DNA of 64,000 bases, taken from positions 19,751,501-19,815,500 of the forward strand of contig NC_088111.1 in assembly GCF_036370855.1 (NCBI RefSeq), in the 5' to 3' direction. Both the position numbers and the translations under genes were made by a program. Under the pieces are notes generated by a model. That model searched no databases. It saw only the letters and a list, made by a program, of their open reading frames with translations, and was not told the DNA's origin. Shown here piece after piece: positions 49,399 through 60,089 of the stretch (position 1 is its first letter; every line of letters starts with the position of its first letter). This DNA comes from Dromaius novaehollandiae. Lineage: Eukaryota > Chordata > Aves > Casuariiformes > Dromaiidae.

Positions 49399-50371
49399 TT
49401 AATAAGCACACTGCACAGTGTGGGGGGGTGAAGCGCAGCGCTCAGGCAGACGAGTGCTGCCCAGAGCCCTGTTCTCCCATGACCAGCCCCTTTCATCCCC
49501 CTTGGCACCCAGCCGCTGTCCTGGTGCCTGGTGGCCTCCTCTTGGCTGGCCCCGTCCCCGACCCTCTCCCGCTCGCTCTCGGCGCTGGCCTGGGAGAGCT
49601 TCTCGGCAGACACAGGCCAGGCCGGGCACGTGCTGTCCCCCAGGGCTGGGTGAGGGCACGCGGGAGGCCTTCGCCACCTCTGGCTCCTGGCATAGGTCTT
49701 CCTCCAGCCGATGCCCGTGGCTCTGTCTCCATGCCGATCTCCAGAAGCCAGACTCCAGCTTCCGCGTGACCTTCCTGCAGCCCCAGCCTGGCACCTCAGC
49801 AGAGACTGTCTGGGAACAGCCACTGCTCCCCCCAGCCCACTCCCTGCCTTGCTGGGCACCAGGGCAGTTGCCTGGACAAGCTGCCCCCAACCCCACCCCA
49901 GACGCTGCTCTCTGGGGTTGTGACACCAGGGCAGGAGAAGTGCCGAGCTGGACCTTGCAGTCTTTCTCTACATGTGCCGGCTGGCCTGGCCCTGCGGGAA
50001 GGGCCCGGCTGCGGCTCCAAGCAGAGCTGGCTGGCTCGGGGTGGCAGGGTGGATTCTGCAGGAGGAGCTGGATGTGGAACTCTGGTTGGTGGTTTTGGGG
50101 GCTGATTCTGGTGCCTGGGGGGGCAAATGCGCCCAGCGACTTTGCAGACAAGCTGGGCAAGCCCCACTTGTGCTGGAGCCTCTTTGCCCGGACGTGGAGC
50201 TCCAGGGCCTCCTGGGCGTCCTGGGGCAGGAACAAGGCCTCCAGCATCCGGGTGTGGACGGGAACAGTGCCAGAGCGCAGCAGCACGGGGGGCACCAGCC
50301 AGCCAGTGGACACCACGTGGGGCATGGGCAGGCCCTGCAGGGATTCCAGGTGCTGGTGCTCCGTGTTCAGA
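49399..50371 (-). CDS. SPATA31-like (FAM205/SPATA31 family) reading frame
   Basis: The minus-strand frame starts near a possible acceptor (CCACAGTTAG at about 50,372) and runs to a stop at 49,399. Its first 70 or so residues match the style of the SPATA31/FAM205 family. EHQHLESLQGLP is followed by LEALFLPQDAQEALELHVR and then KRLQHKWGLP, the recurring 'helix plus W/GLP' motif of that family. The rest is Pro/Gly/Arg-rich and unrecognised. Just upstream in the same frame are a TAG (about 50,373) and, beyond LKLDSILVSFEHQDDL, a TAA, so it is either a spliced exon or a decayed copy. SPATA31 proteins are testis-biased and poorly characterised. The GC-rich plus-strand frames here are shadows. Confidence 0.45.
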
Positions 50372-51284
50372 TCCTAACTGTGGAGATCGTCCTGGTGCTC
50401 AAAGGAGACAAGGATACTGTCCAGCTTCAGGACACCCTCCACAGCCCCACGGAGTTAGGGAAAGGATGGCTGGGAGAGGAGATGCAGCTTTTCCTCCGAT
50501 CGCCACACCGAGGTGGGGACAATTCCCAGCCTGATCTGCAGCTCTTTGCAGGGGTGCTGGTCTGGGTTGTCCCACCAGCCAGGAGCAGGAGGAAGCCTGG
50601 GCCAAGGCAGCGCAGGCAGCTGCTGCCCCAGAGGAGGGAGGACCAGCTGCGTGGAGCCAGCCCAACAGCACGCAGTGCGACAGGGCCATGGGGACCAAGG
50701 CTGGGGAGCAGACACAACCCGCTGGAGCTGCCCTGGTCCCCACGCAGTTCTTGGTGGCTGCTGTCCCCTCAGGACTGGGGACAGGGCTGGGGTGGGGACC
50801 ATGAGGTCACTGCCATTCAGCACTCTGAGGCCCCTGAGCACATCTGAAGCCCCAGCAGAGGGGAGCTGTGGGAGGGGGAGGCAGGTGAAGGGTACCCACC
50901 CGCGACACGGGCTGGGAGGCAGGGCAGACCCAAAGCGCCCAAGGGACTGCTAGACAGATGGAGTGGAGGATGGACAGCGGCTAAGGCTGCCAGGAAGGAC
51001 ACTGCAGCCAGGGGCACAACCCCACATCACACCCCACGGGGCACCAGGAGAAGCAATGGGAGGTTGGGCTGGTCTGGGCCGCCTCAAACTTGGCCCCAGC
51101 CCCGATGCCGGCCCCGGCGCCTCGCCCCGCCGAGGGAGCAGCCAGCAGCACCACGCAGGGCCGCAGTGGGGCCCCGCCATGCCCAGGGCTCCTGGTCAGT
51201 GCCGGGACCCCCCAGGAGCAGGGAGGGTGCCCTGCGGCCCGACACCCGCTTCGCATCACCCACAGCAGAGCAGAGGAGCCACAG

Positions 51285-51304
51285 CCCCCCCCCCCCCCCC
51301 CCCC
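51285..51304 (+). repeat. Poly-C run of 20
   Basis: Twenty consecutive C. It can form i-motif/G-quadruplex structures and is prone to length errors in sequencing. Confidence 0.95.
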
Positions 51305-51547
51305 AGCCCTGGGCCCTGCCCCTCCCCGGGTGCTGAGGGCTCCGGGGCCCCGCGCGCCCTCCATCCACCCGTCGGGAAACCCTCGCCCAGCCCTGCCCGG
51401 CGCTGCCGGGTCCCTGCCACCCCCGGGGGGGAGCCCCCAGAGCCCCCAGAGCCCCCGACCCACCATGGGCAGCCCCAAGCAGGGCCCCGAGGTGGCACTG
51501 CCTGTGCCAGGGGAAGGGGACAGGGACGTAGGGGCCTAGGGGGAGGC

Positions 51548-51693
51548 AGAAAGGAAGGAAGGAAGGAGGGAGGGAAGGAGAGAAGGAAGAAGAGAAGGAG
51601 AGAAAGAAGGAAAGAAGGGAGGGAAGGAGAGAAGGAGGGAGGGAAGGAGGAAGGGAAGGAGGGAAGGAAGGAAGGAGGGAAGGAGGAAGGAAG
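51548..51693 (+). repeat. Polypurine tract (GGAA/GGGA)n
   Basis: 146 consecutive purines made of GGAA, GGGA and GAGA words, a triplex (H-DNA) candidate. Long frames on both strands across it are low-complexity artefacts. Confidence 0.95.
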
Positions 51694-52256
51694 CAAGCAA
51701 GCTGTGACCCCAGAGCCAGCAGCCCCCCAGGAGCTGCTGGGATGTGGGGCAGCCCCACAGCAGGGGAAGAGCAAGGGAGGAGGCCAGGTGCAGGGGGGGG
51801 AATTCAAGGAGCCCCTTTGCTGAGGAGAGGGCCCAGGAGGGAGGGCAGGGCCTCAGGCTGGCCGGGGTGGTGGTGGGGAGCTCGGCAGCCCCGCGCTGAC
51901 GCCTGGGCACGGCTGGTTTGCTGCAATTGCCAAAAATGTCCCCTCAGGAGCGGCTGGTCCCTGCCGGGCTCCCCCCGGGCCATCCAGCCCCCTCCCCAGT
52001 GCTCAAGGCCTCCCTGGCCCGTGCTGGGGAAGGGGGTGCTGGGAGTTCACGGGGTGGGTGGGAGTTTGGGCAGTGGTGGGCGATGCAGAGGCGCTTGGCA
52101 GGGGGGTGCACAGGGGTGTTTGAGGCCTGACGCTCGGGTGAGAGGCGCAGCGGGACGGCTGCATGGGGAGGTGCGTGCGAAGGCTCATAGAGGGGAAGGG
52201 TGCAGGGCAGCGTGGATGGGGGCGGGCATGTGGGCACCTGTGTCCGGCTAGGGGGG

Positions 52257-52432
<176 letters not shown>

Positions 52433-53060
52433 GGGTGCACCGGGACGGGGGCAGGGGCGGGGCGAGCGGCGGGGCTGCCGGCGGCGGGCTCTGCCCCAAC
52501 GGCACCGGCAGCGGCACCGGCAGCAGCAGCGGCACCGGCAGCAGCAGCGGCATCGGACAGAGGCACCGGCAGCGGCACCGCCAGCAGCAGCGGCGGCAGC
52601 AGCAGCAGCGGCACCGGCAGCGGCACCGGCAGCGGCAGCGGCACCGGGCAGCTGCCCGCGGCGGGGCGAGCGGCGGCGCGGCCCGGGGCCAGGTAGGCTC
52701 CCGCCGGCGAGAGCAGGGCGCTGCCACCCGGACGCCTGGGTCCCGCCGGTGCCCCGGCACAGCGGCGCCTTGGCGCTCCCGCCGCCGGCAGAGCCGGACC
52801 CGCTGCCCGCCGCGGCGGAGCGGAGCCGGGTGCCGGTGCCCGCGGGCGGCTGGCGGCAGCGAGGGCGGGCGGCGCCGGGCGCTGGCGGCGGCAGCCCCGC
52901 GGGGCGCGGGCGGCGGTGCTGCGGCAGGGCGGGGGCCGGGGAGGGGGCTGTGGCCGGGCTGGCGGGGCGCTGCCGCCGCGGCTGAGCCCCCGAGCTTGCC
53001 GGGCGACGGGGAGGCTGTCTTGCCCGACAGCAGAGCAAGCGTGGCCTCGCGTTAGCAGCT
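52433..53060 (+). promoter_or_regulatory. CpG island, candidate promoter of the galanin receptor gene
   Basis: Dense CpG sequence about 3 kb upstream of the receptor's coding exon. A splice donor (GGGGCCAG then GTAGGC at 52,693) could join a non-coding first exon to the acceptor at 55,816 or 55,660. Assignment to the receptor is by position and splice compatibility only. It could instead serve an unrecognised transcript. Confidence 0.4.
52501..52650 (+). repeat. GGCACC/GGCAGC hexamer repeat
   Basis: Irregular array of GGCACC, GGCAGC and AGCAGC words in the upstream half of a CpG island. It reads as Gly-Thr-Gly-Ser or poly-Ala in different frames, but no supported gene uses it. Confidence 0.85.
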
Positions 53061-55816
53061 CCGCGGTGCGAACGGGGAAACTGAGGCACTCGGTGTTGGG
53101 CGCGGCCATGGCAGCAGCAGAGCGAGCCTGGGAGTCCTGGCTGCCAGGCCCTCTGCAACAGGGAGCTCGCAGCGCCTGCTCCGGGCTGCTTCTCCCCCTC
53201 CGTCTGCTCTTGCCTGTCCAGCTCGGCAGGATCTGGGCTCCCTCCTCCCGCTTCCCATCACTGCTGCGTCTGTCCCCTTCCCTGCCTTCTCCTGCCCTTC
53301 CTGGCCTTCCTTCCCTTGACACAGGAGCTGGCTATGCTGGTTCCCAGGCGTCCGTGCCCTGCAAAGAGCTGGACTGTGCCACTGGCATGACCCACTGCCT
53401 GCCCCTGCCAAGGTCCCTGCTGGTCCCTTCCCTACTCCCGCTGGGTGGGTGCTGGGGACCGTTCCCCTCGCTCGTCCTTTACTGAACCCTTGGTAGAAAT
53501 GTCGTGTCTCTTCCATTCCTGTTCCAACTTTGCCACTCATTCGGTTCTCAGCCCTGGGAACATCCCAGGGCTCCCCACCTCCCCACCACATCTCCTTTGC
53601 CCCTTCCGACCCTGTGTAGCAGATAAGGGAGAGGAGTCCTATTGCCCACGGTTTCCCTTTTCTCTCTGTTCGTAGCTTCTGTCCGCTCCCTTTCAGTGCT
53701 AGTCAGGGCTGTTCAGGACCAAGGGAAACTCAGGAGCATCTTCATAAACCTGTTCACAAAACATCAGGGTGTGAAACGCTTGCAAAATGCTTCCAAGGGA
53801 CAGCAGCGTGGCAGGGGGTTGGAGGCAGCTTCCTGAGCAGATGCTGACTGCAACTGGGAGACATCATGCTCTGCCAGAGACGCTCTGAGTGACTCCTTGC
53901 AAGTCACTTAGCATCTCAGCACCCCAGCATAGGCGTCACAGTTGGCATATGTCACTTAAGAGACCAGAAGGGGCAGCCCTGCTTTCACTCCGTGCTTGTT
54001 CCCATCCCTGCCCTGCCTGTGCGGGCAGCACGTGGGACTGCAGGAAGCTGCGGATCTGACCCAGAGCTAATCCATCAGAGAGAGATACTTCTCTGCTGCA
54101 TCAGTGATCTGATCTGACCGATGACAAAGCCAGCTCTTCTTGCCCTCTGCCTCAGTTCCCATCTCAAAGGGGACTGAAGGGCTACATGAGCCGCAGGCCA
54201 CCAGGGAGAACCTCCCAGGAGAGCACAGGAGGTTCAGCAGTGGCAGGACTACATGGCCAGGCGCTGAGCCAGCCTGCCATCGTGTCCTTCCTGGCACTGT
54301 GCTCCTGGGTACTGGCCGTGTGTGGAAAGCACTCCCCAGGCTCACTGAATTCCCTGTCCTAGCTGCTTAAGAAATAAGCTTGGAACTGAGTGACAAATTA
54401 TAACAGTAGTGGCCACTTTGGTGACCACAGCACGTCCATAAAAACACTGCAGAGAGGAAAGAACCCAAGTCATGTGTTTAGTTAAGGGAAGCTGTTCCTG
54501 TAGGTAGCCATGATTTCCCCCCAGCTTCAGAAATAAAAAATGTGCAGACAGATTTCTGTGCCTGTGACAGAGAAACTATTCCACTTTCATAAATACATGC
54601 ATAGCATGAGCTTGTGTACAACTCAAAGTGGCTTCCCCCAAGGGCTCTCGGTGCTCATCGTTCAAACCCAGCCACGACGCCAAAGGTCTCCTGTCTACAA
54701 GCAAAAGCCATCATCTGCTGTGTTGCCCTGTCTGCACAGCAAAATGCTGTGTGTTTGGCGTTCACCCTTCTTGTTGGTTCTTTCCGACTTTCCAACGAGC
54801 AGCTGGAGTCTGCATCTAGGACCTGAGGCATGAACTGCCTGGACAGAGGTCTCCAAGTGAAGTCAGCCCCTTGGGTTAGGTGGACATCTAGCTAACTACT
54901 TTGCTGCCATCCTTTGAGCTTGCCTAGCATCCCCTTCCATCCTCCATACACCCTTAGTCAGATCCCTCCTTTCCCCCACCCTCCACCTCCATCTGAGAGC
55001 TACTGTTTTCACACAGAAAGGCACCTTCTGCTTTCAGTCCAAGTGCTTATTCTGGAGGAAAGGGAATGCTTTGAAAAACCCAAGCCCTGGGGTAGGCTGC
55101 CCCATGGGACAGAGAGGCAATGTGTGTCTCCCTTGTCATCTGTATTACTCTGAAACCAAAGCAGGGACTGTCCCATCAGAGCTGCCCTCCTCGGGAAGTC
55201 CCAGACTGGGCACTACGTGGAGTTGTATAGCAGCTGCTACTGCCAGAGGCATTTCCAGCCCTGCATCTAGTGTGCTGTGTTTATTCTAGGGGCAGGTACT
55301 CAAAGGGCTGGGAGCAGGTGAGGAATACAACCCTGTGTAGCCGTATGAGGGAAGCCAATGTCTCGGCTTATCCAGCTTGATTGGTTTAGGGCTGGAGCCC
55401 ACTGCTGGGAAGGACCCTCATCCCCCCATCCCCGCCATCAGCTGGACCAGCTGGGAGATCCTGGCTCCATCTCCACAGAGGAGGACTCTGCTCCCTCCAC
55501 AGGGACAGATACCAGCCTCTCCTTTCCCCCAGACTTCAACTCCCAGCATTGTCAGTCCAAGAAGGACCCAGGCCCAGGTTTCAGATTCATTCCACAGCCA
55601 GAAGAGGGGAGTGGGGGACCTCTAACCCCCCAGCTAACCCTACCCTGTGTATCTTGCAGGCCAGCAGCATTGGAAGGAACTTGCCGAAAAGCGCATGGGT
55701 CACAGAGCTGAGAGCAGGGCTCCAGCTGTCTCCGGTTGGCTGATGAGCACATCAGCCAGTCTAACAGGCTGAGCAGTTTTTCTCCAGTCTCTCATATCTT
55801 TGCCTGTATTGCTCCA
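53061..55816. other. Non-coding stretch, probably 5' intron of the receptor gene
   Basis: No conserved domain recognised. A frame beginning MAAAERAWESW at 53,108 runs out of the CpG island but has no family match. Acceptor-like sites at 55,660 and 55,816 precede the receptor start. Confidence 0.45.
55800..55816 (+). other. Splice acceptor before the receptor start codon
   Basis: A pyrimidine-rich tract (CTCATATCTTTGCCTGTATTG) ends in CTCCAG at 55,816, only 33 bases before the ATG. The coding exon is therefore probably preceded by a non-coding 5' exon. This rules out a longer N-terminus through this point if the site is used. Confidence 0.6.
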
Positions 55817-55849
55817 GGCTCCAACAACTCACCACAGCCACAGCGCAGA

Positions 55850-58800
55850 ATGACAGAGCACGAGGACTTCGCCAGCTTGGCTGGATACTGGAACTCCTCC
55901 AACAGTTACCAGTTCAGCCCTGCCAGTGTCATCGTCCCTGTGGTCTTCTCCCTCATCTTCCTCTTGGGCACAGTAGGCAATAGCCTGGTGCTAGCAGTGC
56001 TGCTGCGCAATGGGCAAATGGGCCACAACACTACCAACCTCTTCATCCTCAACCTCAGCCTGGCTGACTTCTTCTTCATTGTCTTCTGCGTGCCCTTCCA
56101 GGCCACCATCTACTCCCTCGAGGGCTGGGTCTTTGGCTCCTTCATCTGCAAGGCTGTCCACTTCTTCATCTACCTCACCATGTATGCCAGCAGCTTCACA
56201 CTGGCTGCCGTCTCAGTGGACAGGTAACAGTCTAAGGACACCTTGAGGCTGGGGATGGAGGGAATGGTTCTCCAGGTGTTTAGTCTGAGGACCTGGTTGG
56301 GGGGAGAGCATGAGAGGATGGTGGTCCATCACCATTAGGCAGATGGTTCAAACCCCAATGGTGTTGTCCAAGCCAAAGGCAGTTTAGGGACCAGTCGTGT
56401 CTCCCTTCCTCTGACACCCCTAGAGCAGCACTTCCAGCTCTCCGGAGTACAAAGCACGTGCTGATCCTGCCTGCACTTCCCCCAGGGAAGACCTGCCTGG
56501 TGGTAAGGGGGCTTGAGACCTGACTTCAGGTCCGCACTGTGCCACAGACTGCCACAGAGTCACCTAGCTCTATATGAGAGATGGCACAGAGAGGATAACA
56601 GTTATCCTCAAGCCACCATTGTGGAGAATCATCACGTAACGGCAGCATGGCAAACAGATAGTACTGTAAGAAAAGCCACATAAATACCCAAAAGAAATTT
56701 CAGTCGTGCAGCAAACAAAGTTCTCGTTCCTCTGGGACTGCCGGCCTAGCACAAAACCTGCCCTCTAACAAGCCCTGCCCAGGCTCCAGCCCTCCAGCAC
56801 CCTGTGCAGAACAGCATCCGTGCCGCAGGCTGAGCAGCTCCTGGCACTTCCCTGGGCAGCTTTCGCTTTAGTGTGGCTATGGGGGCCAAGCCTAGTCCTG
56901 CCACAATTTAAGCAGTGACCCTGATTCCAGTCATAGGAACATGCAGCAGGAAAACGCATTTCTGAAAGGTTTGGGCCAGCCACACTGTACTGGCAGAATT
57001 TACTCCCTGTCTTCCCTGCAATCCTGCTCCTGGTTCAGACTTGACTAGCACATGCCTTCACTTACACCACATGCTGGCCCCAAAACTGGGTTCAGGCAGC
57101 CTCGTAGCCAAAAATTTGGCCACTATGTTTGCAGGGACAGGCCCTTGGGAGATCGTGTTGTCCACCCTGGTCCCAAAGCACTCTCAGTGCCATCCAAATC
57201 ATGCCTGAGGACTCTGCCTTGTTCTATGTTGGCATGACACTAACGTGTCAGCATAACACTAACATGTCAGCCGCCCTGCTCCTGTAGTAATGGTGCAGGA
57301 CAAGGCAGAGCTCTGCATTGGCGTAAACGCCCAGCCTTACCTACCATACATGGGAACATGTCCTGCCCTATCCTGCTCGTTGTGCTTGCTTCCAAGGGCA
57401 CCAAGACAAGACAGGGCCAAACAGCCTTCTGTGATGAGGTGGTCCACAGTGCTGCCAGTCCCCACAGGCAGAAAGAAGCTTCAGTACCAGTGCTGCCCAG
57501 TCCCAGTAAGTGGGAAACTTTGGGCTGGTTTAAATCTCCCCACAGGATTTACCCCATGGTGCTCTTCTCCCAGCACCTTTCCACTTTGTCCTGCTCCCAG
57601 GTGCCACCTGCAAAAACAGGCACGTTGTCAAACAGCGACCTGATCCTCCAGCAGCTCACCCCCCCGAGACGCTAGGCAGACAGGCAAACGACAGGGTTTT
57701 GTCACACACGTGACCCTTTACACCAACTGCCTGTCTTAGCCACCTGCTCTGCGTGCCTTACAGTGCATAAAATCAGCGTCATTTGGTGGATGCTGCCCGG
57801 CTGTGGCTGCACCGGAGACAGACTCCTGTCTGTGCTGACAGCTCCTCTTCACCCCCTGCCCACAAGCACCAAACCTTTTTCTCTCCTCGCTGTCATCCGC
57901 TCCGCAGCTCCTGCAGGAACGTCAAGGCAAACGCAGGAATTCACCTCCGCTGCTTGTCCCCTCTCCTGCCTGATGCGTGTGACAGAGAGGAACACGAAAG
58001 CGGTTCTGCCAGCTTTGCCCCGCAGCGTTGCCTGGAGCTGTGGGAGCAGAGCTGGCCCAAACACCGCTTCTGACTGCCGTTGCTGTAGGGGAGCAGACAG
58101 GCTGCTCTGGGCTGGTCTGAGAAACCAGACGGTGCCAGAAGGCAAGGCCCTGCCTGGCCCGTCTGGTGCCCAGGTGGGGGCTGCCACCGCCCCAGCTCCC
58201 GTGAGCTCATCCCCTCCATGGCAGCCCGATCCGAAACCTGGGGAAGGCTGGTGAAGTGCCCTCAGAGGGCAGGAGTCTGGAGTGTGCCCATCACCCAGTG
58301 AGGCTTCTCCAGGCCTTGAAACCTCTGTTCAGACCATTTTCTGCTGGATAGGCCGGTCTGTAGCCCAAGTGACAGTGATCTGCATGGTCTCCACAGCCCC
58401 ATCTCTCTGGCCCTAGCTTAGGGTCATAACCCACCCTGCCATGTATGGAGGAGTCAGCCAGTCCAGGCCTGAGGAGAGGAGAAGAATCCTCACTTGAAAG
58501 AGAACTGGTTAACCCAGGTCTGTATCTCAAAGAGGGTGTGAGTAACATGGAGGGCCATTGCTCAGGGACCGTCATGAGAATGAAGGAAACCCTCGTGTCC
58601 CAGAGCAGCAGGAGTCCCTGGTGTTTATGGGGCCAGGCAGAGCCTGGCTGCAATCTCAGTGCTGGTCGCTTTGATCTCCCCTCCAGGTACCTGGCTATCC
58701 GCTATCCGCTGCGCTCCCGGGAGCTGCGGACCCCCTGCAATGCAGTGGCAGCCATGGCTGTGATCTGGGGCCTCTCCGTGGTCTTTGCTGGGCCCTACCT

Positions 58801-59425
58801 AAGCTATTACGACCTGATTGAGTGGGAGTCCAGCTACATCTGCATGCCCGGCTGGGAGGAATGGAGACGCAAGGTCATGGACACTAGCACATTTGTCTTC
58901 GGCTATGTCATCCCAGTGATGGTCATCAGCCTCTCCTATACCAGGACCATCAAGTACCTGTGGACAGCAGTGGACCCTCTAGAGGACATGTCAGAGTCCA
59001 AGAAGGCCAAGCGGAAGGTAACCAAGATGATCATCATTGTAACCATCCTTTTCTGCCTGTGCTGGCTGCCCTACCACGTGGTCATCCTTCGCTATCTCTA
59101 TGGAGACTTCCCCTTCAACCAGGCCACCTATGCCTTCCGCCTGCTTTCCCACTGCATGGCCTATGCCAACTCCTGCTTAAACCCCATTGTCTATGCCCTG
59201 GTCTCCAAGCATTTCCGCAAGGGCTTCAAAAAAGTCTTCAGCTGCCTCCTGAGGAAGAAACCCCGCAACAAGGTCCACGTGGTGCACGCTGCCCACATTG
59301 TGCCTTGTTTTGAGGCAGCCTCCACTGAAGTGTCCCAGATGCACGAAGAGAACAACAGGTGTGAGCTGAACCCAGCCTCCCTGGCAGTCCCCTCCGGTTC
59401 TACCAAGCCCCTGCACATTTCCTAG
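55850..59425 (+). CDS. Galanin receptor type 2-like GPCR
   Basis: A class A GPCR of 370 residues in two coding exons, 55850-56223 and 58687-59425. The intron splits the Arg codon of the DRY motif, the intron position known for GALR2/GALR3 genes. Landmarks: N-glycosylation site NSS at 15-17, TM1 about 27-51 with GN (Asn44), TM2 LNLSLAD (Asp73), Cys100 and Cys177 for the extracellular disulfide, DRY 124-126, Trp152 in TM4, CWLPY 250-254 in TM6, NPIVY 290-294 in TM7, and Cys311 as a possible palmitoylation site. Loop 3 ([10 protein letters not shown]) and [16 protein letters not shown] are strongly GALR2-type. The ATG at 55,850 was chosen because an acceptor lies at 55,816 and the upstream in-frame start is TTG. 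Birds have more than one GALR2-type receptor, so GALR2 versus its paralogue is not settled. Confidence 0.93.
56224..58686 (+). other. Intron of the galanin receptor-like gene
   Basis: Phase 2 intron of 2,463 bases, GTAACA at the donor and CCCCTCCAG at the acceptor. It contains a perfect TGACAC/GTGTCA palindrome near 57,235 and no recognised gene. Confidence 0.9.
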
Positions 59426-60068
59426 TAACCAAGCTCCATTTCTTAGCACCCAAGCTCTGCCAGCTGGGCTGCGTCACCATTCTCAGGCTACCCTTTCACA
59501 CTGGATGAGAGGATGCTGGGAAAGACAAGCCAGAAGCCCTGGTATATCCTTCTCCTGGCCTTGCTATTTCTTCTTATTCCACAGGCCAACCAATTTCCTA
59601 AACTGTCTCCGTACGACATGTTGCATGCAAGGATGGGATGGACCCAGACTTGCTCCTGATCCTCAGCCCACCTGGACTGGACTTCAAGGACTAAAGCTCC
59701 TTGGGACCCCGCTGGCTTAGCTCTCTTGGCTGCCATCCCTCCAACTCTTTTGCTCAATGTCCCCTGTTGGACCCACCACTCTGGACACATTGGTTTGCTG
59801 TCACACCGTGCCTCCCACTGCCCCAGCTCTCCAGCCTGGGCCCCACAGCAGGAGTGGCAAAGCAGGCAGGCAGCCCAGGCCCGACAGGTGAAGGTGGTGC
59901 TGGGAGTGGTTGGCACAACCTGCAGAGGGTTGCAGTGATGGCTTTGGTACAGGCTGCACCGCTGTCCCAGCAGCAGGGTCCTCACCCGGGGTGTGGGACG
60001 GTCTGCGGGCTATCGGCATGCGTGGGATGGTGCTGTACATACCAAAGAGGTGTCTTTAATCCAGAGCA

Positions 60069-60074
60069 AATAAA
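60069..60074 (+). terminator. Polyadenylation signal of the receptor gene
   Basis: AATAAA about 640 bases after the stop codon, the first canonical signal downstream, giving a compact 3' untranslated region. Confidence 0.65.
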
Positions 60075-60089
60075 CACACTTCCAGGTAA

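Noticed and set aside
49418-50847. Long plus-strand frames (up to 319 codons)
   Set aside because: They lie opposite the SPATA31-like minus-strand frame in GC-rich DNA and show no recognisable domain.
55736-55849. N-terminal extension of the galanin receptor by 38 residues
   Set aside because: The upstream start is TTG, an acceptor-like site lies inside it at 55,816, and galanin receptors begin with short N-termini like that from 55,850.
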